From Oligoflexales bacterium (lineage in GTDB: Bacteria > Bdellovibrionota_B > Oligoflexia > Oligoflexales > RGVZ01), in assembly GCA_947494335.1 (NCBI GenBank), contig CANLUT010000004.1, positions 62,001 through 126,000 on the forward strand: a stretch of DNA of 64,000 bases. Direction: 5' to 3'. A program made the translations under genes and the position numbers. Shown here piece after piece: positions 1 through 8,942 of the stretch. The number at the start of each line of letters is the position of its first letter. Position 1 is the first letter of the stretch. The notes under the pieces were generated by a model. That model worked only from the letters and a program-made list of their open reading frames with translations. It searched no databases and was not told where the DNA came from.

Positions 1-365
1 AGGCAGGACTTGACCTTGTCATGATCAGTGACAAAGGTGACTTCCCCGTCATGCGAGTTCAGGACTTCAAAAAAGTTCAGTACGAACTGAAAAAGTCCAA
101 GAAAAAGCAGATTGTGCAAGAGTTGAAAGAAATTCAGCTCAAACTGAACATCGCCGATCACGACTTCCAGACGAAAATGAACGCCATCGAAAAATTTCTT
201 AGTCGCGGCGACAAGGTGAAAGTGGTTGTTCGACTTAAAGGACGTGAAAGAGAGAACCCAGAACGCGCGCGTGCGCTCCTGGAAAAAGTCATCACGGGAA
301 CAAAATGCAAAGCAAGCCATGTTCCAGGCCCGATCACCATGGCCATTCTGGAACCAATTAAATAA
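1..365 (+). CDS. infC: translation initiation factor IF-3, 3' part
   Basis: IF-3 binds the 30S subunit, keeps it apart from 50S and checks start codon and initiator tRNA. The gene is cut by the window start: the frame is open from base 3 and reads AGLDLV before the first internal ATG at 21, which is therefore not the real start. What remains is the end of the N-terminal domain (AGLDLV...PVMRVQDFKK), the lysine-rich linker helix and the whole C-terminal domain, including the RGRE-like stretch KGRERENPERA and the ending GPITMAILEPIK. A terminator follows directly. The usual downstream partners rpmI and rplT (L35, L20) are absent. Confidence 0.95.
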   Translation, partial: AGLDLVMISDKGDFPVMRVQDFKKVQYELKKSKKKQIVQELKEIQLKLNIADHDFQTKMNAIEKFLSRGDKVKVVVRLKGRERENPERARALLEKVITGTKCKASHVPGPITMAILEPIK

Positions 366-391
366 TCTGCCCTTCAACCTCATCAAAAATC

Positions 392-421
392 ACCCATGGA
401 TCTAAATTCCATGGGTTTTTT
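392..421 (+). terminator. rho-independent terminator after infC
   Basis: Nine-base-pair stem ACCCATGGA / TCCATGGGT with a short AT loop, followed by a run of T. It lies 27 bases after the infC stop codon and separates infC from the next gene. Confidence 0.85.
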
Positions 422-509
422 ACAGGCCTTGGGCCCCGAGGCTAAATTACCTTGTGCCAAGGATCAATTGCCTTAAAACCCCAAGTTTTTTGAGCATGAT
501 GCCCCTGAG

Positions 510-539
510 TTGACATGACACCCGGAAGTGCTGTCTAAT
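510..539 (+). promoter_or_regulatory. sigma-70-type promoter for the HTH/ImmA-like gene
   Basis: A perfect -35 box TTGACA (510-515) is followed, 18 bases on, by TCTAAT (534-539), five of six matches to the -10 consensus. Transcription would begin near 546. That is downstream of the GTG at 528, which opens the longest reading frame, and so supports the ATG at 654 as the true start with a leader of about 108 bases. Confidence 0.7.
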
Positions 540-653
540 TTCATAGAGAGAGATTTCACCACATTTAAAAAAAGCCAGCGGCAGGATGCTGTGGCCAAAT
601 CAATTGTCGCCAAACGGCTCGCGTCGTTTTTTGATACCAAGGAGGTAGTTGCG

Positions 654-1556
654 ATGAAGAAGATTGCCGAGAACCGGTACCCACATTCGGCCACACTTTT
701 CAAGTTCTGCAAAGAGGCTCTTGAGATTCGATATGAAGGCAATGTGAAGGTCATCGATCAGGACGTTGGCGCGATCCTCGGCTACGATCCAGCTGACTGC
801 AGCCACTGGAAAAAAGGCAAGAAGAATATTCGCGCGCTTTCCACTCTTCGCACGATCGCAGACCACCTATCCATCGACGAGAGACTATTGATTGATATCG
901 CATCAGGGAAGGTCGGATTTGACGAGGCCGTATTCGAATATCGCGGTTATGGAGCCTTCGGACTATCTGGACGTACGAGCGAGAATCTTAAAAAAGAGTT
1001 CTTCAAAAACCCGACTCGCTACCAAGGGGAAAATACTCGAGCCACTTTCGAAGAGCTGTTTGACGTTGATCGTCCCAGCATTTCAAAAGCAGTCGACTCC
1101 ATTTTGGCTGCAGGTCGATTCGAGGAAGCCCCCATCTACATCCCTGAAATTTGCCAGCTATTTCCGAACTTCGCAGTGACTGCAGATGCCACCACGTCCA
1201 AAACCATTGAAGTCAAAACGGAAGGTCAGGGCGCTGACACGAAAGTGTCTGTTCTCTATAGCGGCAGCGAGATGAGACCTTATTTACGCTTCTTAGCAGC
1301 TCGCGAGTTATTTAAATATCTAGTGACAAGCGGAAACGGTCACGTGGCGCACCTCAGAGCTTGCCCAGACGAGGTTCTTGATATTCGAGCCAATCTTTTT
1401 GCTGGCTTACTGCTCATACCAGGCAAGATGCTAAGGAAAGAAGTTGAGAAAGTTGACGCCTCACATGATATTGTCAACCAGCTTTCAGAAACCTTCTGGG
1501 TGTCTAAGGCTATGTTGAATCAAAGACTTCGTGATTATATGGAAAACCTGACCTGA
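654..1556 (+). CDS. HTH protein with degenerate ImmA/IrrE-like domain
   Basis: Start chosen at ATG 654 because AAGGAGG (639-645) sits eight bases upstream and the promoter lies inside the longer frame; this gives 300 residues. The first 90 residues look like an XRE-type helix-turn-helix (DQDVGAILGY...SHWKKGKKNIRALSTLRTIADHL). The C-terminal third resembles the ImmA/IrrE (DUF955) family: RFLAARELFKYL, then ANLFAGLLLIP and the ending FWVSKAMLNQRL. In active family members the first segment carries the zinc motif HExxH; here it reads RELFK, so both histidines are gone. A transcription factor with a ligand-sensing or structural pseudo-protease domain is the simplest reading. Target and signal are unknown. 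Confidence 0.65.
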   Translation: MKKIAENRYPHSATLFKFCKEALEIRYEGNVKVIDQDVGAILGYDPADCSHWKKGKKNIRALSTLRTIADHLSIDERLLIDIASGKVGFDEAVFEYRGYGAFGLSGRTSENLKKEFFKNPTRYQGENTRATFEELFDVDRPSISKAVDSILAAGRFEEAPIYIPEICQLFPNFAVTADATTSKTIEVKTEGQGADTKVSVLYSGSEMRPYLRFLAARELFKYLVTSGNGHVAHLRACPDEVLDIRANLFAGLLLIPGKMLRKEVEKVDASHDIVNQLSETFWVSKAMLNQRLRDYMENLT

Positions 1557-1578
1557 GTTTTTGTGATAATACATGAAT

Positions 1579-1606
1579 GCCAAAGGAGAAATCCTTTGGC
1601 TTTTTT
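1579..1606 (+). terminator. rho-independent terminator
   Basis: Stem GCCAAAGGA / TCCTTTGGC with a four-base loop and a T-run, 22 bases after the stop of the HTH/ImmA-like gene. Confidence 0.9.
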
Positions 1607-1734
1607 GTTTTTATCAATCGACTCCAAAGTACCGAGAACTTGCCCCCATTCAAGTTCACCCTACAAGAGCCGATCAACCCATGGAATTCAGGTGTCAGTC
1701 AGGTGAGCAATCTACTCGCTTCTAGGGATGGGTT

Positions 1735-3465
1735 ATGAGCAACACATTTAAATTGCGAAATGGGCGTATTCTTTTGTCCACCGAGGCTCCTGGAGGCATT
1801 TACAACTCATCACAACTTAAAAAAATCGCCGCCTTGTGCGATGGGGACTCCGTAACCGTAAAAGCCACCGAAGATCAACGCTTGGCACTTATTGTCAATC
1901 CAGATAAGGCAGCGTTCGTCGCCTCGGAACTCAAGTCGATGGGCCTCGGTGTGCGCCATTACCAGGATGGCCTTCATCAACCAGTTTCATGCATTGGGGA
2001 GCTCTGCGAGTTTCACGAGCAAGATGCTTTGGGAAGTGCTCTTGACGTATCAGCTGAATTAGAAGGAATAAAACTAAAAAGCCCCCTGAAGATTGGAATT
2101 AACGGATGTGCGAAGTGCTGTGTGCCATGTCACACGCTGGACGTTAGTGTGGTTGGCGATACAAATGGATACCGCCTCTCACTTGGAGGAAAGAGCTCAC
2201 AGTTCCCTGAAGTGGCTGGATTTGTCGCAGAAGGCATCCCGCCTACCGAAATCGCAGGATTGGTTAAGGCGGTTGTTGATATCTATCGTCAAAATGCCAA
2301 CGAGGGTGAGTCTCTGCAAGAATTAATCGATCGTGATGGTTTAACTTCATTTATACAGGCCTTGGCACCATATAGTCAGGACGCGGCAACCGCTGAAGAT
2401 CCATTTGATCCGAACCTCAAAGCAGAGGTTCCAATGCCGGACGACGTAGCCACGATAGACGGCTCGGCTCAAATGGAAGCTGAGAAAGAGTTTGCCGCAG
2501 GACCTAGCGCGTCCGAAATGACTATGAATTCAGCCGAACAAGGGGATGAGGCGCTGCATGCCCTGACCTATGAAGAATCTGAATCCAACCCGCAGGAACT
2601 AGAGGGACTAGAGGGTCCAGTAGACGCAGATATCACTCCACGTGCGTCTACCGAGTTACACGTTGAATCTGAAATTCAAGTACCACAAAAGGCTCCAACT
2701 TTAGATATGGATCTGATACTCGATCACAATGCCGATTTCATTATGAGTGAGGTCAAAATAAGTGGCGTTAGCGGATCACATTCTCCTGCAGAACCAACCT
2801 TTGTTGAAGCGGAAGTTGTATGGGATAGCGCCGAGTCAAATGCTGAGAAGCAAGTGGTGGTCGTTGAGGCGGATCTTCAGAATATGGCAGATCAAGCGGA
2901 CACAGTTTCAGAGATAGAATCGTCCATCGAAGTTCCTCACGAATCAGCCACGACTGCAGAAATCGCAGAAGAGCCTCATCCAGACGACGAGGAAAAGATT
3001 GAGGCAAACTTAATCGCAAGTATTGCAGCACAGAGAAGTCTTGTTGATTCCGACAACTTGGAATCCGAACGCGCAGAAAGCAATGATATTCTCGAGTCCG
3101 CAACCATATCGATCGCAAGCGGAAGTGAGCAGGCATTAACAGATGAATTGCCGTTGGAGACAAATCAAGGTGATAATGAAATGCCAGCACTTGCCAACAA
3201 AGTATCCGTAGAAACTACGGTAGCGATTCCACAGTTCCGGAAAGAGAAAAATAAAGCAAAGCTTGCAGTTCAATCCTTTGATTTTGATGATGATGGTAAT
3301 CCTGTCATCGCTTGGAGCAATGGAATCTTACTTACACTCACACCTGAAGCAGTGATTGCAGGTCAAATCAAATTCTGCGGTCACGACATCACTATTAAGC
3401 AATCCCGAGACGGCACCCGTATACAAGTCGACGGAATTAGCATGCTACTGCCCTCTGCGGCTTGA
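1735..3465 (+). CDS. sulfite/nitrite reductase-like half protein with long acidic tail
   Basis: 576 residues in three parts. Residues 1-215 resemble one half of a sulfite/nitrite reductase: a ferredoxin-like subdomain (GGIYNSSQLKKIAALCDGDSV, residues 20-40), then a cysteine set able to hold a 4Fe-4S/siroheme centre, C86-x4-C91 and C125-x3-C129 (NGCAKCC), with C128 and C132 as extras. This size matches the small single-module assimilatory-type sulfite reductases. Residues about 225-505 are low complexity, rich in Glu, Asp, Ala and Ser and probably disordered. Residues 510-576 form a small beta-rich end domain (DFDDDGNPVIAWSNG) that I do not recognise. Redox activity is inferred only; no partner reductase gene is adjacent. 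The thiamine importer follows 118 bases downstream. Confidence 0.6.
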   Translation: MSNTFKLRNGRILLSTEAPGGIYNSSQLKKIAALCDGDSVTVKATEDQRLALIVNPDKAAFVASELKSMGLGVRHYQDGLHQPVSCIGELCEFHEQDALGSALDVSAELEGIKLKSPLKIGINGCAKCCVPCHTLDVSVVGDTNGYRLSLGGKSSQFPEVAGFVAEGIPPTEIAGLVKAVVDIYRQNANEGESLQELIDRDGLTSFIQALAPYSQDAATAEDPFDPNLKAEVPMPDDVATIDGSAQMEAEKEFAAGPSASEMTMNSAEQGDEALHALTYEESESNPQELEGLEGPVDADITPRASTELHVESEIQVPQKAPTLDMDLILDHNADFIMSEVKISGVSGSHSPAEPTFVEAEVVWDSAESNAEKQVVVVEADLQNMADQADTVSEIESSIEVPHESATTAEIAEEPHPDDEEKIEANLIASIAAQRSLVDSDNLESERAESNDILESATISIASGSEQALTDELPLETNQGDNEMPALANKVSVETTVAIPQFRKEKNKAKLAVQSFDFDDDGNPVIAWSNGILLTLTPEAVIAGQIKFCGHDITIKQSRDGTRIQVDGISMLLPSAA

Positions 3466-3583
3466 CCTGGTTTTAAAATTTACGCTTAAATTAGCGCATG
3501 AATTTACTTTTCATGCCAATTCATTCATGATTAGACATTGGATCCAGACAAGCGCGAAGCTTTGTCGACACAAAGGTAATGCC

Positions 3584-4603
3584 ATGCGTTCTCTATTATT
3601 TTTATCAATGTTTTTTATCTGTGAGCTAGCCCACTCGAAAGATAAAGATGTCATTCGTGTATATACATATAGTTCGTTTGCCTCCGAGTGGGGACCGGGC
3701 CCCATTCTTAAGCGAGAATTCGAAGCGAATTGCAACTGCGAGATCAAGCTTATTACTGTTGCAGACGGTAACGCGCTGCTGGCGCGGATAAAACTTGAAT
3801 CATCTGCGCCCAAAGCCGATCTGGTTGTTGGAATCGAGGATGCATTAATCGCAAGTGCAATGAAAACTAATCAATTCCTGGATCCACAAATTAGCATGAA
3901 AAGGCTTGAACAACCCAAAAGCATCAACAAGACTGGACCGTTCATTCCGTATAACTTTGGCTATTACGCCTTTATGTTCGATACAAAAGCCAAAGATCCA
4001 TCAGGAAGCCCATTCCCACAACCAGCAAGTATGAATGAATTGCTGAATAGCCCGAAGTTTGTAAAATCAATTATCGTCCAGGATCCACGCACATCTGCAC
4101 CGGGATTGGCCTTATTACTATGGATCAAAGCCCTCTATAAGGACAAAGCTCCTGAAAAGTATAAGTTATTACAAAAACAGATTCTGACTGCCACACGAGG
4201 GTGGTCCGAATCGTACAAGCTATTTACCAAGGGAGAAGCACCACTAGTATTCAGCTACACAACAAGCGAGGCCTATCACCGTGAGGAAGAAAAAACCGAC
4301 CGCTATAAGGCGTTAATTTTTACAGAGGGACATTATATATCTGTCGAATATGCTGCAATTCTTAAAACGTCAAAAAAAGAGAACCTCGCAAAGAGGTTCA
4401 TCGAATATCTTCTTTCGCCATCGGCTCAGTCAATCATCGCACATAAAAATTGGATGTACCCAACGCAGACTGCATTAACGCTACCAAAATCATATGACCA
4501 GATTCTACAGCCGGCTCAAACTCTACAAATTAAATCTGATGAAATCCTCATCAATCGGGAAAATTGGATTCGGGAATGGCAAAAGGAAACTCAAACAAAA
4601 TAG
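3584..4603 (+). CDS. thiB: thiamine ABC transporter, periplasmic binding protein
   Basis: Binds thiamine or thiamine phosphates in the periplasm and delivers them to ThiPQ. The start at 3584 is chosen because it begins with a signal peptide (MRSLLFLSMFFICELAHS, then KDKDVIRVYTYSS); the longer frame runs back into the previous gene. From memory, the family pattern is matched along its length: PYNFGYYAFMFDT, IVQDPRTSAPGLALLLW, TRGWSESYKLFTKGEAPLV, FSYTTSEAYH, EGHYISVEYAA and NWMYPTQ. At 339 residues it has the usual length. It overlaps thiP by 28 bases, and thiQ follows. No TPP riboswitch elements are seen in the 118-base leader. Confidence 0.9.
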   Translation: MRSLLFLSMFFICELAHSKDKDVIRVYTYSSFASEWGPGPILKREFEANCNCEIKLITVADGNALLARIKLESSAPKADLVVGIEDALIASAMKTNQFLDPQISMKRLEQPKSINKTGPFIPYNFGYYAFMFDTKAKDPSGSPFPQPASMNELLNSPKFVKSIIVQDPRTSAPGLALLLWIKALYKDKAPEKYKLLQKQILTATRGWSESYKLFTKGEAPLVFSYTTSEAYHREEEKTDRYKALIFTEGHYISVEYAAILKTSKKENLAKRFIEYLLSPSAQSIIAHKNWMYPTQTALTLPKSYDQILQPAQTLQIKSDEILINRENWIREWQKETQTK

Positions 4604-6243
4604 ACCTCTGGAAACCAAACTCGCCAATTGGCGTTTGGCTTATCCTAACCATGCTGGTTTTGGCAGCTTTTCTTCCACTCATACTTAGCATCGTGGGCTC
4701 GCGAAGCCTCGGAGCATCTTCCGAAGCGAGCCCAGCGCTGGACTCGCTTCTGAACGCCTTTAGATTTACGTTTCTACAAGCAGGGATTTCATCTCTTTTG
4801 GTTTTAATCTTGGCACCATTTTTAGCCATCTGTCTTACGCAGGTTCCAGAACATTATTACCGTTTCTCAAGCACATTACGGACTCTATCGTTCTGCCTAC
4901 CATCGGTCGTTGTGGCCGCAGGAGTTGTCTTGTGCTGGGGTAAATCAGGGATTGGTACGAGGATTTTTGAATCTTTTGGTATCCATGTGTTACCAGAAGG
5001 ATGGCTCTATTCTCAGTACGCTGTGATTGCAGCCAATGCAATTATGAACATACCTTTCGCATCCTTGATCATTGCCCGCTCTCTAAAATCATTTGATAAA
5101 ACAAGCATCGAATCAGCTCGTTTAATCGGCTTATCACCGCTAAAAACAATATCGTCGGTCATGCTTCCACAAATCATACCGCAGATTTTGTATCTTGCAG
5201 GTCTTAGCTTTTTGCTCAGTATGGGTAATTTTGGGGCATTGAGTATACTTGGTAGCTCAAATGGGGCTGTAACTCTTGAAATGGGTATCTATCAATCTCT
5301 TTTTCTCTATGCTGACTGGAAAGCTGGCGCCATATTCTCGATAGTTCACACGCTTTGTGCAGGACTGGTGTCGCTGATCTTCTTGGCCCCAAGAGACTGG
5401 AGCCGCGTACATGATCAAACTGCGGTAAGCGCAAATGTTGATCCTGAACTGCTAAAACAAACCATATCGCCGAAGCTGCAGTATGGAATCTTGGCGATAA
5501 TCGTGTCCTTTCTATTCGATCTGATGCTTGCTGCACCCCTGCTTGCAACTACTTTAGATGCTCTTCGCGACTTTAACAGGATTTTCGAGGGAAGCTCGGC
5601 GTTAATTGGAACCGTGGTCCGATCATTTGTCCAGTCTCTCACGTATTCGGTACCGGCAGGAATACTAGCGACATTGATGTCATGGGTCGTTGTCAGATCA
5701 CATAGTCAATACAACTTCCTTGGTAAGCCTGGTCGATCCAAAAGTATACTTATTGGTGTTTTTCTTACGAACATAGTTCCCAGCATGGCCTGCGCATTCG
5801 GCTACTTCGCAATCATTTCAAAATATCCTGAATTTCGTTACAGTAGCCAGGCGATTGTACTTCTACATGCAATCTTTTCACTTCCATTTATTATTTCTTT
5901 TCTGATGCCTATTTACGCACAGAATACCAAACAGTTTTTTGAGCTAAAATTCCTAACTGGAATGTCTCAGGTCATGTGGCTATGTAAAGTTGAATGGCCA
6001 TCAGTCAAGCGATACTTGTTTATCATGTTTATCATTGCTTTATCTCTCAGTATGAATGAAACGTCGGTCGTAACCCTCATGGGAGATCCTGAATCACCTG
6101 CAATGACAACAACCATGATTTCTTTAATGGGGCATTACCGGTTTTCGGACTCAGCTTTAGTTTCACTATGCTTGATAATTATTACGGCAATAGCTTTGAC
6201 CGTGTTCAGCCAGTCGAGGACGACCAATCATGGGAATCATTGA
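4576..6243 (+). CDS. thiP: thiamine ABC transporter, permease
   Basis: Inner-membrane channel of the thiamine importer. About 555 residues with some 12 hydrophobic segments in two homologous halves, as in ThiP and other fused two-permease proteins of the iron/thiamine class. Each half carries the cytoplasmic EAA-type loop: ESARLIGLSPLKTISSVMLP in the first, FLTGMSQVMWLCKVEWPSVK in the second. Start placed at ATG 4576; an in-frame TTG at 4564 is the alternative, and neither has a convincing ribosome binding site, so translation is probably coupled to thiB. It overlaps thiQ by 14 bases. Confidence 0.85.
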   Translation: MAKGNSNKIDLWKPNSPIGVWLILTMLVLAAFLPLILSIVGSRSLGASSEASPALDSLLNAFRFTFLQAGISSLLVLILAPFLAICLTQVPEHYYRFSSTLRTLSFCLPSVVVAAGVVLCWGKSGIGTRIFESFGIHVLPEGWLYSQYAVIAANAIMNIPFASLIIARSLKSFDKTSIESARLIGLSPLKTISSVMLPQIIPQILYLAGLSFLLSMGNFGALSILGSSNGAVTLEMGIYQSLFLYADWKAGAIFSIVHTLCAGLVSLIFLAPRDWSRVHDQTAVSANVDPELLKQTISPKLQYGILAIIVSFLFDLMLAAPLLATTLDALRDFNRIFEGSSALIGTVVRSFVQSLTYSVPAGILATLMSWVVVRSHSQYNFLGKPGRSKSILIGVFLTNIVPSMACAFGYFAIISKYPEFRYSSQAIVLLHAIFSLPFIISFLMPIYAQNTKQFFELKFLTGMSQVMWLCKVEWPSVKRYLFIMFIIALSLSMNETSVVTLMGDPESPAMTTTMISLMGHYRFSDSALVSLCLIIITAIALTVFSQSRTTNHGNH

Positions 6244-7192
6244 ATGCCAGAACCTTAAAGTTCAACTTTCCACATGGGAAGGCTCTTTCAGTTGTGCATT
6301 TCAGGAGGGAGCTTGGCACGTAATCTGCGGGGGAAGCGGGTCTGGAAAATCGACTCTAATGCGAACAATGCTAGGCCTGACCACCCCAATTTCAGGCGAC
6401 TTACTCATAGATGGTAAAAGCATCGTCATGGAACCACCGCATAAACGTCAAATGAGCTTCATGGCGCAGTACAATCTGCTTGTTCCACACATGACAGTAA
6501 AAGATAACCTTAGTCTTGTTCTGCATGATACGAAACTCACACCACGCGAAAAGTCCGAAAAAATAGATGAGATCTTAGTCCTGTTAAAACTCGACACCGC
6601 ACACCTCGATCGCCTACCAAAAAATTTGTCCGGAGGTCAGCTGTCCAGATGCAATCTCGCTCGCGCCATTTTGAGACCTGCGCGCTGGCTTTTACTCGAT
6701 GAGCCATTTGCGGCAGTCGACCGACCAACCCGACTATTGATTTTAGACTGGTTAAGAGGCTGGCAGGACCACAATGGAACAGGAATTCTACTTGTGAGTC
6801 ATGACCTTGACGATATTTTTAACGTGGCATCCCATGTCACAGTGGTCTCACATGGGCAAGTAATTGAAAGCAACACGCTTCCAGATGCCATCAGTTCGCC
6901 TCAAAACCTGTCAACGGCATCGCTCCTGAGAACAGGTGCCATTATCAGAGATGGTGCAAGAATTACGTTTGTAAACTCAGAGAATCTATACACCTCACCT
7001 CAAGTACCAGACTGCGCCGCTCACGACTTGACTGAAATCAAGATTCCAAGAGCCCGAGTTGTCGCCATCGGAAAATCCATGCGGGTGATCGACCTGTCAA
7101 CCGGACTGGACGTCACCATTACATCCACCAACGGCTTTGCGGGCAGTCTATGGTTTGACAAAAGAAATGCCAGAACGCTGTCTGATCGATAA
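6230..7192 (+). CDS. thiQ: thiamine ABC transporter, ATP-binding protein
   Basis: ATPase that powers ThiBP. Walker A GGSGSGKST (about residues 34-42), Q-loop MAQYN, signature LSGGQ, Walker B LLLDEPF and the switch histidine in LVSHDLDD are all intact. It has 320 residues; the extra 90 at the C terminus after the ATPase core resemble a small beta-rich (TOBE-like) domain and exceed the roughly 230-residue E. coli ThiQ. It is the last gene of the thiBPQ operon. The thiamine assignment rests mainly on thiB; by itself the protein could serve any importer of this class. Confidence 0.85.
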   Translation: MGIIECQNLKVQLSTWEGSFSCAFQEGAWHVICGGSGSGKSTLMRTMLGLTTPISGDLLIDGKSIVMEPPHKRQMSFMAQYNLLVPHMTVKDNLSLVLHDTKLTPREKSEKIDEILVLLKLDTAHLDRLPKNLSGGQLSRCNLARAILRPARWLLLDEPFAAVDRPTRLLILDWLRGWQDHNGTGILLVSHDLDDIFNVASHVTVVSHGQVIESNTLPDAISSPQNLSTASLLRTGAIIRDGARITFVNSENLYTSPQVPDCAAHDLTEIKIPRARVVAIGKSMRVIDLSTGLDVTITSTNGFAGSLWFDKRNARTLSDR

Positions 7193-7228
7193 AATGCGCC
7201 ATATTTTTATCTATGATAAAATTTCCAG

Positions 7229-8914
7229 ATGATGAAATCTCTGGCTTCCCATCTTTATCTGATTACCTTGCACCTTTGGGTGAGTGCTTCATTTGTATTA
7301 CCCGTGCTGGCAAGAGCAGCTGAAGTTTCGAATTTAGATCGCGAGGTCGAAATCGAATTCAACCCGGTGGATGGTGCGATATCGTACGAAATCAAAGCTC
7401 AAAATAAGGCCGAAGCCAGTACCAACCCAATTCTATTTGTATCGCCAACATCATCGATTACGAAGCGACTGCCCTTGGGGACCTGGATTATCGAGGTTAG
7501 ATCGATTGACCGACGTCGAGTTCCTGGTCGGTGGCAATCTATCGGCGAGCTGAATATCGGATTTAGGACCCCCCAAATCTCGCATCCAAAAGATAAAATC
7601 GTTTTGAAGACTAATCCTGGTGAAGTCCTTCCGGTTGAGTTTAAGTGGAGTTCGTTTCATCCAAAAGCCGAGTATCTGCTTACGATAGAAAATGATGATC
7701 ATACAGCTATCGACGTGAAACAAGTCGTCACGGGCGAATCGGTCATAATTCCACTCAAAACCGGACGCTACAGCTGGTCTCTCACATCTAATCCTCCAGT
7801 AGGCATAGAAAAAGACGGGAAAGACCCAGAGCCCAGTACATTTCAGATTAGCGCAGGAAAATTAGAATCCCCCGTAATCGAGACAAACAAAAAGAAAAAT
7901 CCGAGGGTCATCAATTGGACGTTGCCCAATCATGCTAAGGAGTCTCTCATTAAAGTTGAATTGAAAGATAATAAAGCCAACACAGACCAAGACAACACGG
8001 CGTCAAGAACAGTATTTTCTGAGCGATCGCAGTCAACAAGCTGGGGTGTTCCAGAAGACCTTTCCGACGGTAGTTACAAGTTTTCAATTATAGCTACGGC
8101 GGACGGATTTGAACCATCGACTGAGACATCTTTTTCTTTTCAAATAAAGAGGAAAAAAGATCTCAAAAAATCGCAGCAAAAAATCAGACAGCAAAAAATT
8201 TCAGATCCAGAGTCCGTCTATGCTGCGGTTGATTTTATGCAAGCCAGTATCGGCGCAGCACTTTGGAACTATTCTTTTAACTCAACGTCTGGACAAAAAT
8301 TCAGCCTGGTTTCCGGAACATTAACGGCCATCGACGGAGACTTTACGAAATGGATTCTGAAATCAAAAACATCAGCATGGGGTGTTGAGATTAGAGGACG
8401 ACAGACCAATATCTATCTTTTTGAGGATGGCACCACAAAGCCTGCAGGGCAAGAGCCTGTCCTCGTGTCGGATAGGAGAATGGCCATCTTGACAAGAAAG
8501 CGTAGCATCAGATCTAATTTTGGATTTGATGCAATCCTCGGTCTAGGAACCCATAAGTATACATATTTGATCCAAGAACAAATCAGTTCACTCATCGCGC
8601 CCATCTCGGGACAATTGCTGGAGCTATATCTCGGAGGGTCTGTTGATTGGCAGCTTGAAAATCGAAATCACGTGACCTTGGATCTAACGTTCCATCCGGT
8701 TGGAAATTCCATTGGAATATCAGCTGATCAGACATGGCAATACACTGCCACTGCCCGTTACCTAAAGCAGGCAGTTCACGAAAAAAGTTTTTTGACAATT
8801 AACTTGGAAAACTTCCGCAGCCGCGTAACCACACATTCCTCTAAATTCGCCGGCAGCGCAGAAACTGTCTCAACCTGGTACCGCTTGGGCCTCGGTCTGG
8901 CTATCAAATTATAA
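7229..8914 (+). CDS. exported fibronectin-III-like protein with possible beta-barrel end
   Basis: 561 residues, not assigned to a named family. A signal peptide (residues 1-31, ending LARAAEVSN) is followed by three or four fibronectin-III-like beta-sandwich repeats. The recurring pattern is a strand with a VDGAISYEIKAQN-type sequence, then a RLPLGTWIIEVRSID-type or DLSDGSYKFSIIA-type end strand. A lysine-rich linker (KRKKDLKKSQQKIRQQKI) precedes about 230 residues of alternating polar/hydrophobic strands ending in LGLGLAIKL, which would suit an outer-membrane beta-barrel. It starts 36 bases after thiQ. The FecR-like gene at 11359 has similar repeats. Function unknown; an envelope anchor or surface display role is guesswork. 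Confidence 0.5.
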   Translation: MMKSLASHLYLITLHLWVSASFVLPVLARAAEVSNLDREVEIEFNPVDGAISYEIKAQNKAEASTNPILFVSPTSSITKRLPLGTWIIEVRSIDRRRVPGRWQSIGELNIGFRTPQISHPKDKIVLKTNPGEVLPVEFKWSSFHPKAEYLLTIENDDHTAIDVKQVVTGESVIIPLKTGRYSWSLTSNPPVGIEKDGKDPEPSTFQISAGKLESPVIETNKKKNPRVINWTLPNHAKESLIKVELKDNKANTDQDNTASRTVFSERSQSTSWGVPEDLSDGSYKFSIIATADGFEPSTETSFSFQIKRKKDLKKSQQKIRQQKISDPESVYAAVDFMQASIGAALWNYSFNSTSGQKFSLVSGTLTAIDGDFTKWILKSKTSAWGVEIRGRQTNIYLFEDGTTKPAGQEPVLVSDRRMAILTRKRSIRSNFGFDAILGLGTHKYTYLIQEQISSLIAPISGQLLELYLGGSVDWQLENRNHVTLDLTFHPVGNSIGISADQTWQYTATARYLKQAVHEKSFLTINLENFRSRVTTHSSKFAGSAETVSTWYRLGLGLAIKL

Positions 8915-8942
8915 AAAAAACGGCCGCGCTCCTACGCGGCCG
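8913..8942 (-). terminator. rho-independent terminator for a minus-strand transcript
   Basis: Eight-base-pair GC stem CGGCCGCG / CGCGGCCG (8921-8928, 8935-8942). The A-run at 8913-8920 becomes a T-run only when read on the minus strand; the plus side has no clear T-run. It sits 400 bases beyond the end of the adenylate cyclase gene, so something transcribed leftwards ends here. Confidence 0.75.

Noticed and set aside
528-653. GTG 528 as start of the HTH/ImmA-like protein
   Set aside because: The predicted transcript starts near 546, and the only good binding site serves ATG 654.
3466-3583. TPP riboswitch upstream of thiB
   Set aside because: The conserved CUGAGA and the second TPP-binding element are absent in the 118-base leader.
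3356-3583. 76-residue N-terminal extension of thiB
   Set aside because: It overlaps the previous gene in another frame and would bury the signal peptide.
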